Below are positions 58,519 to 64,000 of a stretch of 64,000 nt of DNA, piece after piece (the stretch's first letter is position 1; each line of letters begins with the position of its first letter). The position numbers were made by a program, and so were the translations under genes. The DNA comes from Arthrobacter globiformis (lineage in GTDB: Bacteria > Actinomycetota > Actinomycetes > Actinomycetales > Micrococcaceae), in contig NZ_JAUSYZ010000001.1 of NCBI RefSeq assembly GCF_030817195.1, positions 4,526,001-4,590,000 on the forward strand, read 5' to 3'. Under the pieces are notes generated by a model. The model had not been told where the DNA came from. It made no database searches and saw only the letters and a list, made by a program, of their open reading frames with translations.

Positions 58519-59337
58519 ATGCCCGAGGAGAAGTACGTCGCTGTGGCCCACCGTCCGGTTGCGAAGCAGCAACACGGCGAGGCAGCCTTCTTCGACGTCG
58601 ACAACACCCTCATGCGCGGCGCCAGCCTGTTCCACGTGGCCAGGAAAATGCACCAGCGCGGCGCCTTCACGCTTGCGCAGGCGGCGGGCATGGCATGGCA
58701 GCAGCTCAAGTTCGTGCTCCGGGGCGAGAACCTCAATGACGTCCACGCCGTCCGGGATTCCGCGCTGAGGCTCGCCGCCGGCATCACGGAGGAGGACATC
58801 AAGGCGCTGGGCGAAGAAGTCTATGACGAGATGATCGCCTCCCGGATCTGGCCCGGCGCGAAGGCCCTGGCCGAGCAGCACCTGCGCGTCGGCCGGAAGG
58901 TGTGGCTGGTCACCGCGACGCCGATCGAGGTGGCCACGGTGATTTCCACACGGTTGGGGCTCACCGGCGCCCTCGGCACGGTGGGCGAAACCAAGGACGG
59001 CTTCTACACGGGCAGGCTCGTCGGGGACATCCTGCACGGCGCCGCCAAAGCTGTGGCGGTCCAGGGCATCGCGGACAACCACGGACTGGACCTGAAGCGC
59101 TGCTGGGCCTACAGCGACTCCTACAACGACATCCCGCTGCTGACCATGGTGGGCCACCCCGTGGCGATCAATCCGGACGCCCGCCTGCGCAAGCACGCCC
59201 GCGAACGCAACTGGCCGGTCTACGACTTCCGGGCCGGACGCCGGGCAGCCACTCTGGGCCTTAAAGCAGCCACAGCAGGAGGCGCGGTCTACGGCCTCTG
59301 GCGGGGCTACACGCGCTTCCGCGGCCCCCGCGCCTGA
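58519..59337 (+). CDS. HAD-IB family hydrolase (SerB-like)
   Basis: A 272-residue phosphatase with the nucleophile motif FFDVDNTLMRG (two Asp), the Thr of motif II in WLVTATPIE, Lys-region GAAKAVAVQG, and motif IV YSDSYNDIPLL. Such proteins hydrolyse phosphoserine-like or lipid phosphates. A C-terminal Arg-rich segment with a weak hydrophobic stretch (TAGGAVYGLWRGYTRFRG) may bind membrane. ATG 58519. It is convergent with the bS22 gene. Confidence 0.88.
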   Translation: MPEEKYVAVAHRPVAKQQHGEAAFFDVDNTLMRGASLFHVARKMHQRGAFTLAQAAGMAWQQLKFVLRGENLNDVHAVRDSALRLAAGITEEDIKALGEEVYDEMIASRIWPGAKALAEQHLRVGRKVWLVTATPIEVATVISTRLGLTGALGTVGETKDGFYTGRLVGDILHGAAKAVAVQGIADNHGLDLKRCWAYSDSYNDIPLLTMVGHPVAINPDARLRKHARERNWPVYDFRAGRRAATLGLKAATAGGAVYGLWRGYTRFRGPRA

Positions 59338-59444
59338 CGCTGATTTTCCCCTTCGACGCGCAAATTTCCTGACGCACCGCGAATTACCGGCGCGTCAGGC
59401 ATTATGCGTGTCGCGGGGCGGTTTGTGTGTCGCGGGAACGCAAA

Positions 59445-59476
59445 AATGCCCGCACCCTCGAAAGGGGACGGGCATT
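59445..59476 (-). terminator. Terminator of the bS22 gene
   Basis: Stem AATGCCCG..CGGGCATT (with inner CCC/GGG pairing) followed on the minus strand by TTTTTGCG. It is 18 bp after the stop of the bS22 gene. Confidence 0.85.
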
Positions 59477-59493
59477 GACGCGTAGAGCGAGCT

Positions 59494-59592
59494 CTACTTC
59501 TTGTTGCGGCGCTGGTGGCGGGTCTTACGAAGCAACTTGCGGTGCTTCTTCTTGGCCATACGCTTGCGACGCTTCTTAATAACTGAACCCAC
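59494..59592 (-). CDS. 30S ribosomal protein bS22 (AURKAIP1/COX24-type), 32 aa
   Basis: A 32-residue, almost fully basic protein. Reading GTG 59592 to TAG 59494 gives MGSVIKKRRKRMAKKKHR then KLLRKTRHQRRNKK, nearly the same as the small mycobacterial subunit protein bS22 (MGSVIKKRRKRMSKKKHR..). The ribosome site AAGGAAC lies upstream of GTG. It is a structural protein in the small subunit near the mRNA decoding region, in Actinobacteria only (family knowledge). Its place beside a BldC-like gene and the HAD hydrolase is conserved in the phylum. Confidence 0.92.
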   Translation of the reverse strand: MGSVIKKRRKRMAKKKHRKLLRKTRHQRRNKK

Positions 59593-59813
59593 GAAAGTTC
59601 CTTACAAACTAGATGCAGTACCTGTCTGATGGAGAAGGTCCGTGGACTGAGCAACAGACTGACAACTGACAGATTCTTACAATGACGTAAAACGTTCCTT
59701 AACAGGGTACCGCTTATCTGGAGCACCCCCTGACCAGCACAGCCCCGCGGCGTGCAGCGGCCCCCAAGGCGGCTGCAGCAACCACGGGATCGGTGCGGTC
59801 AGTCGGGTCCCAG

Positions 59814-60026
59814 TTAGGCGGTGCCCGTATGACCGTCCACGACAGCACCCTTGAGGTACTGTTCGACGGCGGTCTCCGGGACGCGGTAGGAGCGGCCGAA
59901 CCTGACGGCTGGCATCTCCCCCGAATGGACAAGGCGGTACACGGTCATTTTGGAGACACGCATAACCTCAGCCACCTCGGCCACGGTCAAGAACTTGGCG
60001 TTCGAGAAGTTCGACTCTGCGGACAT
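59814..60026 (-). CDS. Excisionase/BldC-family helix-turn-helix protein
   Basis: A 70-residue DNA-binding protein of MerR-like winged-helix type: FLTVAEVAEVMRVSKMTVYRLVHSGEMPAVRFGRSYRVPETAVEQYL. There is no effector domain. Streptomyces BldC is a comparable small developmental regulator; excisionases share the fold. Placement next to bS22 and HAD genes is common in Actinobacteria and argues against a phage origin. ATG 60026. Confidence 0.85.
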   Translation of the reverse strand: MSAESNFSNAKFLTVAEVAEVMRVSKMTVYRLVHSGEMPAVRFGRSYRVPETAVEQYLKGAVVDGHTGTA

Positions 60027-60124
60027 TACCCATATTCCTTTGCTCTCAGCAACGACGCCGGTCTTTCTGCGGTGTGCGCCGATGCTGAGCCATCGAACAA
60101 CCGTGTTCTAGTTACTCTAGATGC

Positions 60125-61261
60125 TCACGTGGCCATTGTGAAAGCCCGCCGTTTCCGCGACGACGCCGCCAACTGTTCGAGGACGGACGCCGTCACATCC
60201 CACTCCATGCAGGCATCTGTCACGCTCTGGCCGTAGACCAGGTCCGAGTGTCCGGCGGCGTGTTCGGCCACGTCGAGGTTCTGCGCGCCGCCCACCAGGA
60301 AGCTCTCCAGCATGACGCCGGCGATCGCTCCTGCGGCCGTTCCCGCGTCCTCGAGTTGCGCGCCGATCTCGAGCGCCACCTCGGCCTGGCGGTGGTGGCT
60401 CTTGCCGCTGTTGGCGTGGCTGGCGTCCACGATCAGCCGCGGGTTGAGGTTCTTGGCGGCGAGCTTGGCGGAGGCCGCCTCGACGTCGGCGGCGGAGTAG
60501 TTGGGGCCCTTCCGGCCGCCGCGGAGGATCACGTGGGTGTCGGGGTTGCCCGCGGTGGACACCAGCGCGGCCCGGCCGTCGCCGTCGATGCCGAGGAAGG
60601 CCTGGGCTGCGGCGGCGGCGCTGCAGGCGTCGACCGCCACCTGGAGGTCGCCGTCGGTTCCGTTCTTGAAGCCGATGGGCATGGAGAGGCCGGAGGCGAG
60701 CTGCCGGTGGATCTGGCTTTCCGTAGTCCGCGCGCCGATGGCTCCCCAGGAGACGAGGTCTGCCATGTACTGCGGGCTGATGGGTTCCAGGAACTCCGTG
60801 GCCGTGGGCAGGCCCAGCGAGGTGACCTGCTGCAGGAACTGGCGGGCGGCCCGAAGTCCCGTCGCGATGTCATGGCTGCCGTCAAGGTGCGGATCGTTGA
60901 TGAGGCCCTTCCAGCCCACGGTGGTGCGCGGCTTCTCGAAGTAGGTCCGCATGACGATCAGCAGGTCTTCCTTGTGCTTCTCGGCCTGGCTGACCAGCCG
61001 GTGGGCGTATTCCAGGCCGGCCTTGGGGTCATGGATGGAGCACGGACCGACGATCACCAGCAGCCGGTCGTCCACGCCGTCCATGATGGCCCGGACTTCG
61101 TCGCGGCCGCGTTCGACGACATCGGCCGCCTTTGCGTCCAGCGGCAGTTCCGCGATCATCTCCTGCGGCGTGGGCAGGGCGGTGATCTCGCTGACCCTCA
61201 GGTTCGACGTCGACTGGCGTTTCGACGTCGACTGCTGGGTTTCGGTGGCTGTTGCGCTCAT
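60125..61261 (-). CDS. aroG: Class I 3-deoxy-D-arabino-heptulosonate-7-phosphate synthase
   Basis: Catalyses the first shikimate-pathway step, joining phosphoenolpyruvate and erythrose 4-phosphate. A 378-residue type I alpha enzyme with IVGPCSIHDPKAGLEYA (metal-ligand Cys and active site), RTYFEKPRTTVGWKGLINDP, GARTTESQIHRQLASGLSMPIGFKNGTDG and DASHANSGK. A Ser/Thr/Gln-rich N-terminal tail of about 20 residues is not part of the barrel. ATG 61261. The upstream leader with an aromatic peptide and hairpins suggests attenuation by aromatic amino acids; typical feedback inhibition sites cannot be judged. Confidence 0.93.
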   Translation of the reverse strand: MSATATETQQSTSKRQSTSNLRVSEITALPTPQEMIAELPLDAKAADVVERGRDEVRAIMDGVDDRLLVIVGPCSIHDPKAGLEYAHRLVSQAEKHKEDLLIVMRTYFEKPRTTVGWKGLINDPHLDGSHDIATGLRAARQFLQQVTSLGLPTATEFLEPISPQYMADLVSWGAIGARTTESQIHRQLASGLSMPIGFKNGTDGDLQVAVDACSAAAAAQAFLGIDGDGRAALVSTAGNPDTHVILRGGRKGPNYSAADVEAASAKLAAKNLNPRLIVDASHANSGKSHHRQAEVALEIGAQLEDAGTAAGAIAGVMLESFLVGGAQNLDVAEHAAGHSDLVYGQSVTDACMEWDVTASVLEQLAASSRKRRAFTMAT

Positions 61262-61324
61262 TTTCGGGGGTCCTGTTCCGGGTGGGAGCGGGCCCCTGAT
61301 CAGAACCCGCCGTAGAAATGGCGA

Positions 61325-61408
61325 AGGGCAGAGAGTGATCTCTGCCCTGTTGGCTCTGAAGGAAAGTTGGATGCGTGTCAGTTAGACGCGGGCCCCTCCA
61401 GAGCCAAC
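61325..61408 (-). promoter_or_regulatory. Predicted attenuator structure upstream of DAHP synthase
   Basis: Minus-strand order: 5' arm GTTGGCTCTG (61408-61399) lies in the last codons of the leader peptide; its complement CAGAGCCAAC is at 61358-61349; directly after it comes a second perfect hairpin AGGGCAGAGA/TCTCTGCCCT (61348-61339 with 61334-61325; each arm 10 bp, loop of four). The third-segment CAGAG could instead pair with CTCTG of the last arm, giving alternative folds. No long U run follows. Confidence 0.6.
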
Positions 61409-61437
61409 GAAAAATACGCATACCAACGGTTAGTCAT
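61378..61437 (-). CDS. Candidate aromatic leader peptide of DAHP synthase, 19 aa
   Basis: ATG 61437 to TGA 61378 encodes MTNRWYAYFSLALEGPASN: Trp, Tyr, Tyr and Phe fall at residues 5, 6, 8 and 9, the three end products of the pathway. ATG 61449 would add MVVP in front. The peptide's codons then run into the first arm of the attenuator stem, so a ribosome held at the aromatic codons would leave or cover that arm. Leader peptides of this kind are known for Phe/Trp operons. No strong ribosome site is visible; the mRNA may be leaderless. Confidence 0.6.
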   Translation of the reverse strand: MTNRWYAYFSLALEGPASN

Positions 61438-61510
61438 GGGAACGACCATAAGCCCGCGCTGATGGATCGCCAAATCGGCGCACGTCACATTCGGACTTCG
61501 CGGCAGCCAG

Positions 61511-61551
61511 AGGCCCTGCCTATCCGGCAGTTGCTGGGGTAGGCAGGGCCT
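61511..61551 (-). other. Long hairpin between the MFS gene and the DAHP synthase leader
   Basis: Perfect 12-bp arms AGGCCCTGCCTA and TAGGCAGGGCCT with a 17-base loop, 17 bp after the MFS stop. There is no T run on either side, so it may be a weak terminator or processing site. Confidence 0.5.
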
Positions 61552-61567
61552 CAGGATCGGGCCACGG

Positions 61568-62871
61568 TTATGCCGTGGTTTGCTCCACCGGCTGCTTGGC
61601 AGGCTCGCCGTAGCGTTCCTGCTCGATCTGCTCCAGACTCTTGCCCTGGGTATCAGGTGCCCAGATAACCCCGATGAGCATGGCTGCCACCAAAGCCCCA
61701 ATCATGATGGCTCCGACAAAGGGCACGCCGCGCTCGGCCAGCAGCGTCGGGAACCAGTAGCTCAGCAGGCCGACCACGATGCGGGCCACGAAGAAGAGCA
61801 CACCCTGTGCGCTGGCCCTGTAGCGGGTGGCGAACATTTCGGCTGCCCACAGGGCGTAGAAGGCCTGGGCACCAATGCCGGCCGAAATGCCCCAGAGTGC
61901 CGCGAAGAGGATCAATACCGGCATCGTGACGTGGACAAAGACCAGCAGGACCCAGGCGGCAAGGCCCAGCACGGCGCCGATCCCGTACAGCAGGCGGCGG
62001 TCAATGCGGTCCCCGTACTTCATGAAGCCGAAGTAGGTCGCCAGGACGGTAAGCGTCCAGAGCAGCACCTGGAGCAGGTTCTGCTCGGCGGACGATTCAA
62101 CCCCGGATGACTCGTAGACCCGCGGCATGAAGATGCCCATTTGCCCGGCAACCAGGTTCCAGAGTGCGTAGACGCCCACGAGGAACAGGAGGGCCTTCAG
62201 GTTGGTGGCGTTGGTCAGCAACTCGCGGTAGTTGCGGCGCTTGACGCCGGATGCCTCCTCCAGCAGCCGCGCTTCGTTCGACTTCTTCCAGGTGTGGGAC
62301 TCGGAAAGCCGGCGGCGGATCCACCAGGTGATGAAAGCAATGACGAACAGGTGCGCGAAGACCAGACGGCTGCCCAGCAGCCCCAGCGGAACCACGACGG
62401 CGGCAAGGAGGAAGACCAGTGCCGGTGCGAGCGACCACGCAAACTGGGCGGTGCCCACGTGCCGTGCCCGCTGTTCAGAGGGTGCCTCCTCCGCGATGTA
62501 GGTCCACGCGACTGGCACGCCTGCTCCCACCGCGATCCCGGTGAGGATCACGCCAACTATGAGCATCCAGGGGGTCACGGCAAAAATCACCAGGGCTGTG
62601 CCGATCATGTACAGGATGAGGTCGTAGGTGTAGATGAACTTGCGGCCGTAGCGGTCGCCCAGTGGTCCGCCGATCATCGCGCCGACGGCGGCACCGAAGG
62701 CGTTGGCGCTGAGGGCGGCGATCAGCCCGACAACCAGGTTGCTGAAGCCGAAATACTCCTGCCACAGCGTCAGGCTCGTCGCCAGGGCGATGAGGATCCC
62801 GCTTCGATGTAGTTGGACATGGACACAGCGACAGTGGCTTTCCAGCCGCCGATCTGTGGGGTGTTGGTCAT
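61568..62871 (-). pseudogene. MFS sugar transporter-like protein, interrupted by one frameshift
   Basis: A major-facilitator transporter of 12 helices. The first 24 codons (from ATG 62871: MTNTPQIGGWKATVAVSMSN then YIEAG) are in one frame; the rest (ILIALATSLTLWQEYFGFSNLVVG, GGPLGDRYGRKF, and PDTQGKSLEQIEQERYG) is in another. Adding one C/G to the three-base run at 62798-62800 restores the frame and gives 434 residues. Family: sugar/metabolite:H+ symporters; the adjacent rhamnulokinase suggests L-rhamnose as substrate (inference). Confidence 0.82.
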
Positions 62872-62962
62872 TCTGAATCTTTCTCTGGCGACGCCGTTGG
62901 CGCCGGGCAGCCACGTTCGGCATGCCTAGTTTTGATACGTTTCAAGAAACGGTGCAGGGTGT

Positions 62963-64000
62963 TTAGTTCCTGGCCGCGTTGGAGATGAGGTCGAGGGGCT
63001 CGTAGCGGTGCAGGCTCGTTCCTGCTACCACGATCCTGCGAAGTTCCGGCAAACCGCCGGTGGCCACACCTGCGGCGCGGGCCTGGACCAGCACGTTGCC
63101 AAGGGCCGTGGCCTCGACCGGGCCGGCGATGACGGGCTTGCCGGTGGCCTGTGCCGTGAGCTGGCACAGCAGCCCGTTCTGCGAGCCGCCGCCGACAATG
63201 TGCACCACGCCCACGGCAACACCGGCGAGGCGTTCGGCGTCGGCGATGGTGCGCGCATACCCGGCGGCGAGGCTGTCCAGGATGCAGCGGACGACCGCTG
63301 CCGGCTCGGCCGGAAGGACGGCGCCGGTGTTGCGGGCTGCTGCGCGGATCCGGTCGGGCATGTTGTCCGGGGCGATGAACGCCGGATCGTCGGGGTTGAT
63401 CCTCGGCCCGCCGGGCGGGAGCCCCGCGGCTGCGTCGAGGAGTTCCCCGATCGCCGGCCGGTAGCCTTCGTCGGCCCAGGTGCGCTGGCATTCGCTGAGC
63501 AGCCAGAGGCCGCCGACGTTGCGCAGGTACCGGGTGGTGCCGTCCACACCGCGCTCGTTGGTGAAGTTCGCCGCGCGGCTGGCTTCGGTGAGCACCGGGT
63601 GGTGCAGTTCCAGCCCCACGAGGGACCAGGTGCCGGAGGATATGTAGGCGAAATTCTTCTGCTCCGCGGGAACGGCGGCGACGGCGGACGCGGTGTCGTG
63701 CGAGCCTACGGCCACCACCTTGGTGTCCTGGGGCAGCGCGGTCTGCTGGGCGATTCCGGGCAGCAGGGTTCCCAGGGTTTCGCCGGGCTGGATCAGCGGC
63801 GGGAACAGGTCCCTGGGCAGGCCCAGGGGTCCGAACAGCTCGCTGGCCCACTCCCCCGCGACGGCGTCGAACAGCCCGGTGGTGGAGGCGTTGGTGGCCT
63901 CGGTGCGGCGCTGCCCGGTGAGCAGGAACGCGATGAGGTCCGGGATCAGCAGGGCCTGCAGCCCGTCCAGATCCGGTTCTGCGGCGAGCTGGTAGAGCGT
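62963..64000 (-). CDS. rhaB: Rhamnulokinase, C-terminal part (runs off the window end)
   Basis: Phosphorylates L-rhamnulose. The open frame runs from the window edge: TLYQLAAEPDLDGLQALLIPDLIAFLLTG, TEATNASTTGLFD, the glycerol-kinase-type ASKHA signature VVAVGSHDTASAVAAVP, SSGTWSLVGLEL, and GGGSQNGLLCQL near the C-terminus. About 345 residues are present; the N-terminal ATP-binding start is missing. It is transcribed toward the MFS gene, with 91 bp between them. Confidence 0.9.
   Translation of the reverse strand, partial: TLYQLAAEPDLDGLQALLIPDLIAFLLTGQRRTEATNASTTGLFDAVAGEWASELFGPLGLPRDLFPPLIQPGETLGTLLPGIAQQTALPQDTKVVAVGSHDTASAVAAVPAEQKNFAYISSGTWSLVGLELHHPVLTEASRAANFTNERGVDGTTRYLRNVGGLWLLSECQRTWADEGYRPAIGELLDAAAGLPPGGPRINPDDPAFIAPDNMPDRIRAAARNTGAVLPAEPAAVVRCILDSLAAGYARTIADAERLAGVAVGVVHIVGGGSQNGLLCQLTAQATGKPVIAGPVEATALGNVLVQARAAGVATGGLPELRRIVVAGTSLHRYEPLDLISNAARN

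Noticed and set aside
59714..59813. Possible C-terminal extension of the HTH protein in another frame (NWDPTDRTDPVVAAAA..)
   Set aside because: Would need a frameshift after a normal-length 70-residue protein; no start or motif, and the local GC content alone explains the open frame.
59814..60026. Prophage excisionase
   Set aside because: No integrase, attachment site or phage gene nearby; the neighbourhood (bS22, HAD, rex, aroG) is core chromosome.
1..64000. tRNA, rRNA or insertion sequences
   Set aside because: No rRNA-like stretch, no convincing tRNA cloverleaf, and no transposase or IS ends were recognised by eye; a covariance-model search would be needed to exclude small RNAs.

Overview
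The window is GC-rich actinobacterial DNA. Its gene content and order point to Micrococcaceae, most likely Arthrobacter or Pseudarthrobacter: ribosomal bS22 beside a BldC/excisionase-like regulator, rex with a small glutaredoxin-like gene, a Res/Ccs cytochrome c maturation operon next to menaquinone genes, a Corynebacterium-like PaaR system, and frequent TAATG/TGATG/ATGA start-stop overlaps with GTG or TTG starts. The genus is inferred from gene style and content; no rRNA is present.

Layout. 1-6030: a signalling block with a histidine kinase, two STAS-like paralogues, a TPR protein, a GGDEF-EAL protein and a tiny secreted peptide. 6100-9400: ackA and a frameshifted pta. 9659-11405: two tandem CPBP membrane proteases. 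11400-20870: phenylacetate genes (paaI, paaK, TetR regulator, paaZ, a second hotdog thioesterase) interrupted by a multicopper oxidase, a DUF427 protein and a VOC protein. 20960-28075: FetB-like permease and cell-surface or secreted proteins (beta-helix lipoprotein, sortase-type S1 protease, SGNH hydrolase). 28113-31060: a beta-oxidation operon (thiolase, enoyl-CoA hydratase, hydroxyacyl-CoA dehydrogenase) tied to the phenylacetate genes by the same operator. 31200-35180: pentapeptide, SRPBCC and CsbD proteins, a frameshifted dienelactone hydrolase, an amino-acid permease. 35589-42845: lipoprotein plus LGFP/L,D-transpeptidase, ABC-F protein, and a metal ABC transporter with a DtxR-like site. 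42942-54541: menB, menE and menA, small membrane proteins, a nuclease-like protein bracketed by repeats, and a five-gene cytochrome c maturation operon. 54739-64000: YceI, two low-complexity membrane proteins, rex, glutaredoxin, HAD hydrolase, bS22, HTH protein, DAHP synthase with a candidate aromatic leader peptide, a frameshifted MFS transporter and a partial rhamnulokinase.

How it fits together. Four near-identical palindromes (TTACCGA..GTTC core) sit before paaI, the TetR gene, paaZ/hotdog thioesterase and the thiolase operon, so one regulator probably controls both ring-activation and beta-oxidation steps; the ring-epoxidation genes are not in the window. Men and Ccs/Res genes both serve the respiratory chain. 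Stand-out points are the aromatic leader peptide before DAHP synthase, the peptide/TPR/STAS/c-di-GMP block, two families of repeated intergenic palindromes, and three single-base frameshifts that all map to runs of three G (or C).
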